Assembly: GCA_963556195.1 (NCBI GenBank)
Contig: OY744517.1
Location: 89,084,943 to 89,148,942 of the forward strand
Reading direction: 5' to 3'
Length of the DNA stretch: 64,000 nt
From: Sepiola atlantica
Taxonomy: Eukaryota; Mollusca; Cephalopoda; Sepiida; Sepiolidae
The notes below the pieces were generated by a model. It saw only the letters and a program-made list of their open reading frames with translations. It was not told the origin of the DNA and made no database searches. The position numbers were made by a program, and so were the translations under genes. Positions 10,503 to 22,279 of this stretch are shown here, one piece after another; position 1 is the first letter of the stretch; each line of letters begins with the position of its first letter.

Positions 10503-10539
<37 letters not shown>
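10503..10539. repeat. (TA)n microsatellite
   Basis: About 18 TA units to the right of the GC-rich element. Confidence 0.95.
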
Positions 10540-10542
<3 letters not shown>

Positions 10543-10779
10543 CGAATCAAATATCTTTTATTTTTATAGATTTATTGTTTCTGTATGTGTGCGTTTGATA
10601 CCTCCTGAGAACATCAACTGTATGTAGGTGTCTATTTATCCGTCCGCCTTGTACCTCCTCTGGGATTATTTATGTATACGTATGGCCGTGTATATCTGTA
10701 CGCATGTATCTATAGCTGATGAGCTTGCTGCACTGGTGCCCCCCCCCCTCTACGTAAATACACCCGACCGACCCGTCAG

Positions 10780-10976
10780 TCAGCGAAGACGTACCCAGAT
10801 GCTGGAAACTTTTCTACTCTAACAGCTTCTTTCCTTGGAGTGGAAGCCTTTGGAATTCCCTCCCTGTCCCCTGTTTCCCTCACTGTACCAACATTCAGAA
10901 GTGGAAACGTAATGTGAACAAACAGCTCGCTTCACAACTCCCCTACTACGAATGCCCCTGTAGGTATAGCCCTTAA
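10780..10976 (+). pseudogene. LINE ORF2 C-terminal fragment
   Basis: The frame reading NSFFPWSGSLWNSLPV, then PCFPHCTNIQKWKRNVNKQL, matches the C-terminal end of CR1/Jockey-type LINE polyproteins, which typically read SFFPRT-x-LWNSLP...CFP...N...FK...VN..L. It ends in a natural stop at about 10974. Only the last 60 or so residues are recognisable; the region upstream is decayed. The related tail at 31406-31928 carries the same block. Confidence 0.65.
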
Positions 10977-11157
10977 TTTATAGTAACCCCTGCCGTCTCA
11001 GTAGCAATGTGCCCCCTTTTTTTGGGGGGGGTGAATGAAAGTAATAATAAAAAAGTATATGTGTATGTCTATTTGTATCTACGTACGCCCGTGTCTGTAT
11101 GATTGTATGTGCACTTATGTATCTGTATGTAAGTACCGTTATTCCATTTTTATTTTT

Positions 11158-11192
11158 ACATATATATATATGTGTGTGTGTGTGTGTATATA

Positions 11193-11237
<45 letters not shown>
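11158..11237. repeat. (TA)n(TG)n compound microsatellite
   Basis: Alternating TATATA and TGTGTG blocks, about 80 bp. Confidence 0.95.
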
Positions 11238-11239
<2 letters not shown>

Positions 11240-11240
<1 letters not shown>

Positions 11241-13330
11241 TAACATGAAAAATCAACTTCCCTGAGTCGGAACAGATCCGATACAAGATCGCAAAGTTTG
11301 CACATTCACAGTGCTCAATATCCTCTCCGATAGAGCTTTTTAACAAAAATAATAATTAAATAATTAAAAAAGGCTGATCTTAAGTGTTAATAGATGCCCC
11401 CTTCTAAGTATTGTTATATATATGTGTGTGTGTGTATGTATGTATGTATGTATGTATGTATTAACAATAATACATGTTTAAAATGTGTGTGTTTCTGTTT
11501 TGTAACGTTTATTATGCTTTATTGTCCGTACATTGTCATCACAATAAACCAGGAAGTGGCGGCGCGTCTTCCGTTAGCATAACCACATGGCAAGTTAGTT
11601 GCTTGAAATATCGACAATAATTGTAAAAAAAAAAATTTTTTTTAAATAAACTAAAAATACTTGTATCAGTACCGACAAAATAGGCCAGTGCATTCCACCA
11701 TTTCTACAATTCTAGTAATGATTCTGTTTTCTTTAAGAAAACAATGTATCCTTTTATTCTTCCCCGACAAACCAATAACTCGAGAGATAAACAACAAAAA
11801 AAAAGCGAGTAAAAGAGAGCGTTACGCAAACAAACTCGAAACTCCTTTGTGTGTATATTTTGTTTGTTGTTCTACGCCCCCCCCCCCCTTTTCGAAATCG
11901 CTGGGTGCTTTTTCGTGTTCTTTCCATTTATTTTTCGCTAAAACCAACACAACAACGAACTTTAGTTTTTTTTTTACTGAAACAGTGTTCGAAGCGAAAC
12001 ATTACAAAATAACGGAATCTTTCACGACAATATAAATCTATTTGACGGACATATACGACACGGCTACCTCAAAAATTGTTGTCATTGAATTTTTTTTTTT
12101 TTTAATTCGGATTGCTATCATTTCAGCACCACATTTTCATATTTCTTTGTTTTTAAGCAGACAAGTTTAATTTTTAGGCGGGAGTTCAGTTTGCTATGTA
12201 AGTTTAACATAAAATGATACCCACACCCTGTGTAGTTGTTATTTATCAAGTACTTTGTACACCACTCTCTAAAAATATCATTCTTTTTTTTTAAAGATGA
12301 ATCCTTTGTTTATTTATGACATTCCATATACTTTTCCTGACATATTATTTTCAAATTCTCAGATTTTTTTTTTTTTAAATATTTTTTTTAAAGAATTTAG
12401 TGTTTAATAATTAAAGGTGGTTCAGTTTGGTGTGACAGTTAAACGTAAAATGATCACCCTGTTAGAAATTCCGAAAAGGTGTTTGTAAACGAAATCATTT
12501 TTTGCTATAAATGTCGAAAAATTAAGTGAAGGGGGTGGGGGGCGTCTTATTTAATATTGTTTTTAATCGATAGTAATCGAAAGGTTTATTTACCCCCCCC
12601 CCCCCCAAAAAAAAAAAAATGGAATAACAAACAACTTTCGAGTTGAGGGAGTGGGATGTGTCGTATTAGTTCACCAGTTATTAAATAATCAAAGGTGTGC
12701 ATTATTTCTTACAATGTTATTTACAACGTGTTTCACATTATTTTTATTAATACATTATTGAATAAACTGACTATTTGATGGGTACCGTTTTTTTTTTTTT
12801 TTTTTTTTTTTTAGAATAAAATAATTTTTCAGGTAACGTGAGGAAACCCTTAAACATCTCCCCCCCCCTTCTTTTCTCTCTAAAACTCGCGTACACATGG
12901 GGAAGGATCTTAGTATCGTAAACAAAAGACAATGCTATATTTACAAGTGCCCGTTGCATGCGGCGGCGGAGGCGGTGTTGATGGCGTGTGTCATCGCTTC
13001 ACAACAGACGCGCTCAACAGAGTTTTCGTTACGTTCTAGCTTTTTTTATTCAAGCGTGTTCAAGAAACATTTTTTTTAAAGGAGTCCAAGCATCTCGATA
13101 AGAGGCTCCGTCCGTCTTCTGTTCCGTCACACTTCGGTTTGAAATGGCATTTTTATCGATAACCACGCAGATTCAATGGGCAAATCATTTTTTTTTTTTT
13201 GTATATAAAAGCATCCTTGAATTGTTTTTGGATTGGTTCATGCATCTCTCTAATGTTATCTCGCGTTCAGTTGATCGATCTGTCACGCTTAAGTTTGAAT
13301 CAGTATTTTCATCGCTGAATTAGTTTGATT
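11240..13330. other. No gene seen; homopolymer-rich DNA
   Basis: AT-rich with poly-T runs (12083-12104, 12787-12812), poly-C runs (11878-11888, 12593-12606, 12861-12868) and a short (GTAT)n at 11434-11460. No supported gene, RNA or transposon. Confidence 0.45.
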
Positions 13331-13332
13331 TT

Positions 13333-13803
13333 CTGATGCTAGGAACTAGGTATGTTTGTCAGCACGTCCCGCATAAGTAAGAAAAAGCATTTTCTTCGCT
13401 AAGCGCATAGTTTGAATGGGCGTATTTTAAGCATATCAGCTGCTATTTATTTATTAGACTGCAGTGATATATATATATATATATATATTATATATAAATT
13501 CAGGTTCATTTTATATTCCAATAACCATGTTATTATTTTTATTTTTTCACTTTTCTAAAAAACATAACATTTCTGTGAGATATATATTTTGTTTATGGTC
13601 CGTTTCATTTATCGTGAGCCAAACATTTTTATGTCAATATCGTCTCTGCAACACTACAAAATCATCTGGTGCTAGGGGCAAGGTATGTTTGTCAGTACGT
13701 TCCCGCATACGTTAGAAACAGCATTTTCTTCGCTAAGCGCATAGTTTGAATGGGCGTATTTTAAGGATATCAGCTGTTCTTTCTTTATTAGACTGCAGTG
13801 TCT
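13333..13803. repeat. Direct repeat pair, about 135 bp, 330 bp apart
   Basis: 13333-13468 and 13668-13803 share GGTATGTTTGTCAG, then GCATTTTCTTCGCTAAGCGC and ATAGTTTGAATGGGCGTATT, then ATATCAGCTG, TTATTAGACTGCAGTG and a (TA)n run. More diverged relatives of the same motif (GCATTTTTATCGATAACCAC; CAGTATTTTCATCGCTGAAT) lie at about 13145 and 13300, so the block looks like a decayed array. Each copy ends in a (TA)n tract. Confidence 0.8.
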
Positions 13804-13852
13804 TATATATATATATATATTTTCATTGGTTTTAACAACTTCTTTATTTCTG

Positions 13853-13952
13853 TACTTAGATGATTTATTTTTGTTTTCTTACATCTCCCATTTTACCCAC
13901 TATTGTGGGTAAAATGGGAGATGTGAGAAAACAAAAATAAATCATCTAAGTA
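13853..13952. repeat. Near-perfect 48-bp hairpin
   Basis: 13853-13900 pairs with 13905-13952 around a four-base loop (TATT). The only irregularity is one G-T wobble. A near-perfect arm implies a young inverted duplication or a foldback element. A transcript would form long double-stranded RNA. Confidence 0.93.
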
Positions 13953-14289
13953 ATTCATTATAATTTAATATTCATTCCTATCCCTTACGCGCGTTTCATG
14001 GCAAAATTCGGATAATTGTATTTCTTCAATTAATCCAATGTTGTCAATCTTCATAGGTTACAATAGATTTTGTTGAGTAGCGAAAGAACATGCCATAACA
14101 AAAACACCGGAGGGAAAATACGGTAAAAATCCAAGTTGATTTCTGATTTAAAAAAAAAATCGGCTAAAACACTCACTAGGGGAAAAAATGATCACTTCAG
14201 AAACAAGGGAATATCCCCCCCCCCCTCAATAAGGTTCACGCACTCGAGAAACCCCTTGAATCAGATTTCTCAAACGATGGCCCCCAAAG

Positions 14290-14290
<1 letters not shown>

Positions 14291-14335
<45 letters not shown>
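14291..14335. repeat. (TA)n microsatellite
   Basis: About 22 TA units, shortly before a U2-headed SINE. Confidence 0.95.
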
Positions 14336-14337
<2 letters not shown>

Positions 14338-14361
14338 CTATTCGACGATATTTAACGATTT

Positions 14362-14578
14362 AACCCTTGGTCTTTTCGTTAGGAGCAAAATGTAGTATCT
14401 GTTCTGATAGTACACGTCATATTTTCTGTCCTCGCTCTAGGATTTCTCGTATACTGACTGAGGCGATTTTTATTTTATCCCAACTTAGAGTGCCCCTTTT
14501 GGGAGTTGGATTTTTCCCCACGTTAAAAATTGACCTTGTGTCTTACTCTGCCCTCATAAGGAAGCAAGTAAAAAGGAA
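14362..14578 (+). repeat. U2-headed SINE, short type, nearly complete
   Basis: Head CTTGGTCTTTTCGTTAGGAG, then CAAAATGTAGTATCTGTTCT matching U2 positions roughly 10-45; then TTTCTGTCCTCGCTCTAGGA, TTTATTTTATCCCAACTTAG, AGTGCCCCTTTTGGGAGTTG, ATTGACCTTGTGTCTTACTC, and the end GGAAGCAAGTAAAAAGG. The fullest short-type copy in the window. Confidence 0.75.
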
Positions 14579-14639
14579 CTCCTATTCTGGAGTGGCTTTT
14601 GTCTTTGTTAAATAGTGACTTATAAGGAAAAGAACAGCA

Positions 14640-15355
14640 GAAAAATATAAAAAGAATTCGGCTTATATTTATCTTACGTCTGCGGTTTGTGTGGTTTGTC
14701 TGTTTTACGGCACATCAACTCTTTATTTTTTCATTTTATTTAATGGCGAAACATAATACTTACTGTAAACGATTCATTGTATACACTTAATGGAACACGC
14801 GTTGCTATTTTACCCATAGCTGAGCGGAAATAAAAGGTGCATTTCTTTCCCAAGCGTTTCAATTTTAGTTTCGACCACAATAGTTCGTACAGAATTTTAC
14901 CTCGACATAGCCGATTCCATAGTCCGCGACGGTATCAATTAGGCCAATCACGCACACCCTGTAAGTTTGTGTGTGTCGGTGAATGCTTGAATGAGATATC
15001 ATGAAACAGATACGAAAAGAAAAAGTGAATGAAATTGTTTTAGAGATATTCTCGTCGTGCAGAACAGAGGAACAACGACAAAGACGAAATTTCTCCTCTT
15101 TCCAGATTCCACGTGCTTTTTTTTGCTTTTTTTTATAAAAATATCGATTCTCTAATATTCTCTACATGTATTTCAATTAATGCATGATCAGAGTGTATAG
15201 ATATACGCATGTAAGACCATCTATCGGTGCACGTAATGTGCAGTATATTCATATCAATCGGTTCATATTCTTTGCATACAAATGTTTATCGACATGTATG
15301 TGTGCCTGTAGAATTAAATAATAGCCGTCACATATTTTTTTATTCTCTCTCTCTC
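14640..15355. other. No gene seen
   Basis: Mixed-composition DNA without supported coding, RNA or repeat structure. Confidence 0.4.
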
Positions 15356-15357
15356 TT

Positions 15358-15360
<3 letters not shown>

Positions 15361-15391
<31 letters not shown>
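15361..15391. repeat. (TA)n microsatellite
   Basis: TA run after a short (CT)n. Confidence 0.95.
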
Positions 15392-15396
<5 letters not shown>

Positions 15397-15562
15397 TATA
15401 ATTTTGCTCACTATCTTACTATCGATTTTACATTTACATATCTTTCATTTTACTCACAAACACTAAGACATTAAATGTCTATCTGTATGTATGCACTGCG
15501 TATATAATGTAAATATTATCAATAAGACACTGTTTCTGTCTTTTTCTTTCTCTCTATAATTC

Positions 15563-15565
<3 letters not shown>

Positions 15566-15597
<32 letters not shown>

Positions 15598-15640
15598 ATA
15601 TACATATGTGTATATATATATATATACACACACACATACT
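15566..15640. repeat. (TA)n(TG)n...(TA)n(CA)n inverted microsatellite
   Basis: TATATATGTGTGTGTG is followed after a short spacer by TATATATATACACACACA, so the tract is self-complementary. Confidence 0.9.
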
Positions 15641-15769
15641 ATCTATAAAACTGTCATTTTTGCGTCTATAGGCGTATATAAATAAATCAAACACTACATT
15701 AATTATACAATATAAAGTTGGTATCAATTAGTATTTAATTTATTAGTGCTCCATAGGAGTTTTGTAAAG

Positions 15770-15771
<2 letters not shown>

Positions 15772-15812
<41 letters not shown>
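15772..15812. repeat. (TA)n microsatellite
   Basis: About 20 TA units. Confidence 0.95.
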
Positions 15813-15814
<2 letters not shown>

Positions 15815-15949
15815 CAAGTGTTTAACTCTCAAGCTCTCTCAAAAATACGAATGAAAACTTAAGTAAAATGAATATAAATTAAAACACATCTATCACTGGA
15901 CACATACATAGTATTTTTTCATTTTATTAATTTTTCTTATCTTTTTATT

Positions 15950-16201
15950 TTTGCTGGGGATGGAGCATCCTACCGGATGACCGACATTCACCGGCAATTT
16001 CAGACACTCCAGCCGAGAGATCTTTTTTAAGATTCTAACCGTCCCTTTAAGTGCAATTGTTTGTTTTTCTCTTGCACTCGGTTCACCGGGTATACTCGCT
16101 AGATAGCTTTTGAAATTCTTTTCGATTAGTCCTGTTGCTCCTATAATTACTGGGATGACGGAGATTTTCCTAAGAGTCCAGTTTCTTTTCATGTCGTACA
16201 T
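15950..16201 (-). pseudogene. Non-LTR retrotransposon C-terminal fragment
   Basis: The minus-strand frame from 16201 reads KISVIPVIIGATGLIEKNF, KSYLASIPG, then IALKGTVRILKKISRL. The VIPVVIGALG...K.F..YL...K.A.LG.ARILR block is a hallmark of the C-terminal region of many invertebrate retrotransposon polyproteins, often labelled R2-like. The similar fragment at 35215-35720 (also minus) carries IISVVVGATGLVKKI. Upstream RT domains are absent, so this is a 5'-truncated copy. The clade is not certain. Confidence 0.65.
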
Positions 16202-16525
16202 AAGGCGTGTGCTTCATAAACTCTAGTAAGTATTTAAATTTGTAGTAGCAATCGTGAATGTGTGAGTCACAAGACTGCTGGTGTACCTCTTAAGGAACGG
16301 ATCTGATTATCGCATAAACAAAGAATTAACGTTGTGTACGAGACTGATTAATCCGTCACCCAAACCGACGACGACGATGACGATGACGTCCTTCCCCTTC
16401 CCTCCTTCGTTGTAACGACAAGCGTGGATGGTGTGCATCGTGCGGGTGTGTTGCTATGATTCAGGCATAGTCAATAGGGTTCGAGAAATGAAAGTAAGTT
16501 AAATACTGATGATTACGAGAGGATT

Positions 16526-16582
16526 AGGCGAGAGACCTTGTTTTAGGCGAGAGACCTTGTTTTAGGCGAGAGACCTTGTTTT
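16526..16582. repeat. Three tandem copies of a 19-bp unit
   Basis: AGGCGAGAGACCTTGTTTT repeats at 16526, 16545 and 16564. Confidence 0.95.
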
Positions 16583-16842
16583 TTCCATCGGCCAGTCGTT
16601 ATTTACACGCTCCCACATTCAGAAAGGTTGTCGCAAATCGGTGGCAGTATGGGCACGGGTAAAATTGGCCGTGATCAAACCAGTCAGCATTCTCTGGTAG
16701 TTGCGTCTCAGGCGACCGGCGATAAACCAGCAAGCCAGCCCCCTGTAACCGAGAATGGGCCAAGTAGAAACAGATACTACGATGTGAAAGAAACTTATCT
16801 GCGAAGCGCAGCTGCCGGTCGTTGAATACAAAAGCGTGCACC

Positions 16843-16843
<1 letters not shown>

Positions 16844-16881
<38 letters not shown>
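16844..16881. repeat. (TA)n microsatellite
   Basis: TA run directly at the left edge of the 16881-17080 foldback. Confidence 0.95.
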
Positions 16882-16884
<3 letters not shown>

Positions 16885-17080
16885 AAGTAACACGGAATCC
16901 CATAATCACCGGTGCAATAATATATTTCGACCTTCCGGCCTTTACAAGCACCCAAACGAGAAGATTACATATTTGAAAATCTTTTCGAATATGTAATATC
17001 CTCGTTTGGGTGCTTGAAAAGGCCGGAGGGTCGAAATAAATTATTGTCCCGGTGGTTATGTGATTCCGTGTTACCTTATT
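16881..17080. repeat. 200-bp foldback element
   Basis: 16881-16974 is the imperfect reverse complement of about 16986-17080: AATAAAGTAACACGGAATCC on the left, GGATTCCGTGTTACCTTATT read back on the right. Inner blocks such as AAGCACCCAAACGAG and TCGACC are also inverted. The loop is about 12 bp. A MITE or foldback element is likely; no coding content. Confidence 0.88.
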
Positions 17081-17148
17081 TTATTATTTCGCTGTTTATT
17101 ACATTGAGCTCTCATACTCGGATTTCCTAGTGGAATTTAGTTCACTCT

Positions 17149-17287
<139 letters not shown>

Positions 17288-17289
17288 GA

Positions 17290-18900
17290 AATCTTTTTAG
17301 TAAATACATATTTTATGAAGTGTACATTAAGTTTATCCGAGCGCTGGTTTATCGTGAAGTGGTTGGCGCCCTTTTTCTCTAGAAAAAATACGTATACAAA
17401 ATACATTATATACACAAGCAAGCCAGCACAAAATAAACTGCGCGTGGAGAGGGTGAACTTAATCGAATGCAAACTTTTCTTATCATTTCTCGTCATCCGT
17501 GAAAAGACTGACGTCAACCCCCAATTGTAGATGCAATAGTTTATCCTAAAAGTGTAGTTTTTCACATTTTTCTTGCAAAAGACTAACTCGAGTTAACGAG
17601 TGCTTCTCTTTTTTTTCATTAGTGAGGATTCTGTATTTTTTACAACTTCGTTAAATTAATGATTTTTAAATATTTGTTGTCTTACTATAAACCTTGTTTT
17701 GTCGTTATTTTTTTTAAGTAATAGTTTGTTTTTTTTCACGCGTAATTTTAGATTATTCGTAGACTTTCTTCGCTTATTTTTGACAAGATTTTCATCAAAA
17801 TATTTGCGAAAATAGATTTGAAATAAGCCTGAAACTGAAGTCGCATAATTTGGAAGAATAATGTCAATCATGGTTTTAGATTACAACTCAGTTCAATTGT
17901 AAATAAACACTAAGTTCAATAGTATTATTATAGATTGGGACCGAGACATTAAAACACATTTAATCTTATGTTTATTTGTTCATTTTTAACAAAAAGTGTA
18001 GAGATGGGTTTCATCTATTATTTTTATACTGTTGATATATAGTGTGTGTGTGTGTGTAAAAAAAAATTATGCTTCAAGTTCCGTATATGTTCAAGTATTT
18101 ATTCATGGTGTTTAGTTGAGTGAACAAGGGAAGTAGGGGGGCGGGAAGGACATTGCTGAACATGATTGAGTTTTGCAAAGATATAAAAAAAACAGTAAAG
18201 CATCAATGTTTGATGCATTTGGGGCCAGGATACCGATATCTTCAGAAAGCCTGATTTGATAGCACCAGTATCAGCGAGTGTGTGTGTGAGAGAGAGAGAG
18301 AGAGAGCGAGCTATAACGATGAAATACGCACGACAACAGGATTCTTCTGTATATGCACATCTTCACTATCGTCGCAACGAGGATCAATTCTTTGAGATTA
18401 TGCGACGAGGGCTCATCATGTAGACAGCTTGAATCTTGTTGCTTTGATGACACGTAGTAACAGTACCTTTTATCGCTTTCGTTGTTGTCGCCTTCATATT
18501 TCTTAATGACAGCACAAAATCATCTCGGTTAAACAATGCTTTCGAAGGTTTTATTTCTCTTCTCCATCATACAGTACACCTACGTTCATCCCCAATAGAA
18601 GAATGGGATCAGCTTCCCAAAACAGACTGCTCTCCCTGCGATCCAGAAAAAAAGAAAGATTTGATCAGCTTATCAACTACTTATCACTATGGCCTTCCTT
18701 TTGTGACGTGAAGTTGGAGAGATGGTGATGGTCAATAAATATGCCGTCAACGCCGATGTTAATATTTAGAACGTGTCTTGTGATATTTTAATTTTATGAG
18801 AAGAGATATTGAATGAAAACATATTTTAATAATAATTTAAACTTTAAGGAAATCTAAAGTTTTCTTGATTTTGTTGCCGGTTTCATAAGTCATGAGTGTG
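17290..18900. other. No gene seen
   Basis: Contains a short (GT)n at 18043, a GTGTGTGTGAGAGAGAGAGA tract near 18278-18306, and otherwise unassigned AT-rich DNA. Confidence 0.4.
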
Positions 18901-18919
18901 TAAATGGGCCATCTTTATA

Positions 18920-18921
<2 letters not shown>

Positions 18922-18985
<64 letters not shown>

Positions 18986-19064
18986 ATGTGCATCAGCATA
19001 TCTGCATAGAGTTGTATTTATTGACTCAAACAGGTCAATATGGACGCTTATCACGAGCGAGAGT

Positions 19065-19105
<41 letters not shown>
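18922..19105. repeat. Two compound CA/TA and TG/TA microsatellites
   Basis: (CA)n(TA)n at 18922-18985 and (TG)n(TA)n at 19062-19105, separated by about 75 bp. Confidence 0.93.
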
Positions 19106-19109
<4 letters not shown>

Positions 19110-19301
19110 AAGTAAGAAACTAAAAGTAAACTTTTACTAGAAAGAACCTATAGTGAAATGGTAAAAGCTCAATATATGAGATAGAGCAATTATAAAGATA
19201 GATGGACGAAGAGTGATAAACATGCACGAATGTCCAAATTTATTTCAAACTTCAATTGTTCAATGCAAGGTATATTCTGTAATAACATTGTTTATTGTTC
19301 T

Positions 19302-19350
19302 TTCCTTAAGCCAAGGCTTTTCAAAGATCGAGATCTTATCATCAGAGGAA
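19302..19350 (-). ncRNA. Type-I hammerhead-ribozyme-like motif (copy 4)
   Basis: Read on the minus strand: stem I TTCCT (19346-19350), core CTGATGA (19339-19345), stem II (19323-19338; AAGAT paired with ATCTT, loop CTCG, T-T at the base), GAA (19320-19322), palindromic stem III AAGCCTTGGCTT (19308-19319), cleavage base A (19307), then AGGAA (19302-19306), which pairs exactly with TTCCT. Every element of a type-I hammerhead is present. Relative to copies 6 and 7, stem III changes from AATC/GATT to AAGC/GCTT, a compensated change. Confidence 0.7.
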
Positions 19351-19369
19351 TTATACAGATAGATAAGTT

Positions 19370-20690
19370 GGCAATAGAAAAGCCAAAGTTCAACATATTT
19401 ATTTGATCAAGTTCAAATATGTTAATAAAATGAACATAAAACAATTTTTTCAAGAGTGCTCAATACCAAGTAGAGTATTTGAAGTCTTTGTCAAGATGCC
19501 ATAACATCGAAACGTTGGTTGATTGGCGTAAGACTATAATATTGTTTGTGTAATTTTATATAATTATTTATAAATAAATAAATATGGGGCATGGAATCAC
19601 AACTTTCGTTGTGTGTAGCAGTTTCAATGCATTCGAACGTTAGGAGCGCACATTTAAAACCATTAGACGTATCACTTTGAGCAGAGTGAGGGATGGTGTG
19701 GGGGGTGCAAATAAAAGCAATAAAAATAAACAGGATAGTAAAATAAACTTCCGCGTGATACTCCAATTAGAATACATTTGGAGTGGGATGTTTGCATTTT
19801 GCTTTTTTACAGGTCTTGACTTTTTGTTTTGTTTCGGAAACCCGGCCAAGATACCAATCAGTTGATAATAGAAATAATAAAGTCTATATTGTCGTCCGTC
19901 TTGTGCTTTTGTTGTCTTTGTTTTTGTTATTCTTTTTGTTATTCTTTTTTGTTATTCTTTGAGATGCGACCACATAAACCGCGAATCAAAACATTTGCTG
20001 GGAGCAGAATTTGAGTAAGGTTCGAAAACAATGCAGAAATAAAGATTTCTTTTCCAAACTAGTTTATTAATGTTATTCCTTTTCGGAAGTCTCAATTTAA
20101 AATTAAAACCTCAAACGTGTACTATGCACACGTTTCAAATAACGATCGATAATTCGCTGATCAGTTAAATGTCCGTAGTATTGATTTTATCTCAGTATTT
20201 AAAATCAATACCACGGACCTTCTCGTTAAACACACTATAAAATATGCAGCTAAATTTAGCATTTTTGTAAATGTTTTCTATCGCGTCATGTGTGTGTGTG
20301 TATGCCATCAACATAAGATGATTCGCCTTAATACGGCTCATCAGTGTGGCTAGACATGGTGTTTTAAGCTGAGATTCAAAACCTGACCTTTTGTACAATA
20401 GTCGGCAATCTTTCGTCTACATCTCACTCACCACGAAAGTAAGATAAATTATGTTTGGTACATTTTTACTATCTTACCCGGCGCAGTTTTTCCCCATAAA
20501 AATCAAATTCTACTTTTGGGGGCGATTACATATAAACAGCCTGAAAAATATCCGCAAAGAAGAAATTAAAAGAAGAAACTTAAATATTTAAGATTTTAGA
20601 GGGGGGGTCACTTTCCTTTATAAATTTAACGTAAAATGAGCATCCACTTCCTGGCCAGTTAGCGTGAAACAGGACTTTAGTTTCGAATTG
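19370..20690. other. No gene seen
   Basis: AT-rich, with a short direct repeat of TTTTGTTATTCTTT near 19920-19960 and a GTGTATGCCATC block near 20300. A partial hammerhead-like core on the minus strand at 20338-20344 was not accepted. Confidence 0.4.
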
Positions 20691-20696
20691 GGGGGG

Positions 20697-20770
20697 GACC
20701 CTAACCCTAATTCCCGAACCCTAACCCCAATCCTAATTCCTTAACCCTTATTCTCTAACCTTAAAACTAG
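20697..20770. repeat. Degenerate interstitial telomere-like repeat
   Basis: CCCTAACCCTAATTCCCGAA, then CCCTAACCCCAATCCTAATT and CCTTAACCCTTATTCTCTAA: about 10 degenerate CCCTAA-like units. Animal telomeres including those of molluscs are TTAGGG, so this is a candidate interstitial telomeric tract. A poly-G run (20685-20693) precedes it. Confidence 0.6.
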
Positions 20771-21101
20771 GTTCCCCAAAGAAAATGTTCATGTGAATGT
20801 ACAGATTAGTTAACATGTTAAGAATGGGTTTCTAAATAATAACGTAATTATTTCACCACGGTCCGTAAACTGCAGAAGTACCAAATGTGTCAAGTGTGTT
20901 TAATCTATGCATTTCTTATCGTCACTTTTACTTCGCCAAACACAAGTATTTTCCATCATGGTTGATTTTTTTTTTTTTTTTTTTTTTTTTGCTATGATTC
21001 ACTAATTTCAGATTTTAGAAAAAGCCCCATCCCCATTTATATTTTGCACGATCTGCTATTTTGGGTCGGCTCTGTTCCGATTCCGGAAAGTTTTCCATTT
21101 C

Positions 21102-21103
<2 letters not shown>

Positions 21104-21155
<52 letters not shown>
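21104..21155. repeat. (TA)n microsatellite
   Basis: About 26 TA units. Confidence 0.95.
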
Positions 21156-21158
<3 letters not shown>

Positions 21159-21404
21159 AAGAAGCTTCATACAAATTCTACTACATTCTATTTCTAGGAT
21201 ATGTTTTATATAATCATGCATTATGACAAATAAAGGGATAAAATAAACCCGACGGTATGAGTTAAAATAGAAAAACGGAAGACCTAAAACTCAATGTTTC
21301 GTCCAGCTTTATCAAGAAAGAAAAAGCTGAAAGTGATAAACAACGAGATGGCGTATGTGTTTATAATCGTTAATGTCATGTATTACATATATATATATAT
21401 AAAT

Positions 21405-21673
21405 AAAAAAGGGAAAGCCGAAAATTGTTTATGTACTCATCAGCGTTTCGTCTTTATTCCAAGACATTCTCAAGAAGACTGATTTTGAAGGAAAAACATA
21501 AAGGTCAATATTTTAAAATACGCGCACCGCGTATTTTAAAATATTGACCTTTATGTTTTTGACTAAATATTGACTTCTCTATATTTTTTTAAAAATCGGT
21601 CATCTTGAGAATGTCTTGAAATAAAGACGAAACGTTGATGAATACAAACACAATTTTCGGCTTTCCCTTTTTT
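21405..21673. repeat. Nested palindrome: outer 83-bp arms, inner perfect 33-bp hairpin
   Basis: Outer arms 21405-21487 and 21591-21673 are inverted (AAAAAGGGAAAGCCGAAAAT against ATTTTCGGCTTTCCCTTTTT). Inside, 21492-21524 and 21528-21560 pair perfectly around CAC. Each outer arm carries ATTCTCAAG and TCGTCTTTAT, which on the arm's own transcript strand reads CTTGAGAATGTCTT...AAGACGAAACG, resembling a hammerhead with a mutated first core box. (TA)n and (CA)n(TA)n tracts flank both sides. Confidence 0.9.
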
Positions 21674-21707
21674 CATTTTCAATTACGTTGGACTATTCCC
21701 ATAATTA

Positions 21708-21710
<3 letters not shown>

Positions 21711-21790
<80 letters not shown>
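21711..21790. repeat. (CA)n(TA)n compound microsatellite
   Basis: About 21 CA units then about 18 TA units. Confidence 0.97.
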
Positions 21791-21791
<1 letters not shown>

Positions 21792-22279
21792 CCGGGACCT
21801 CCTGTGAACTACAATGAATCTACTTGAAGTAATATTTGTCGATATTCACATGTGTTTACATATATATATATAGTTTGTGTGTACGTGTGTGTCATAGATG
21901 TACGAGCGGCCACCGCATCGGTTTATTTTCTGCCGCCTTCTGCTATAAATAAGATAACGACTCTATTATTATGACTGAAGAAGACGGAGAACTGACAAAA
22001 GATATTGTTCTCCACTGTACGCGCGATGTTCATCAAACTCTGAATATTCATCTCTACGAAAAACACGATAGATCAATAGTCGATCGATCGATCGACGGAA
22101 AAGATAAAAATGAACAGATAGATTTAGACAGAGACAATGGACATGCCGTCATCAGCAGATAGACACGATGAACAGACTGGGATCTCACGAAGTGACGTAG
22201 GTTTGAATATTACGTCATCAAAACAAATCTAATTTATTTGTTATTTTCACAATATTGACGCGCTCTAATTTGTAGCGAA

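Noticed and set aside
20281..20350. Hammerhead-like CTGATGAGCC...GGCGAA on the minus strand
   Set aside because: Stem II is canonical (GCC/GGC), but stem III lacks the required A-U pair beside the cleavage site and stem I does not form.
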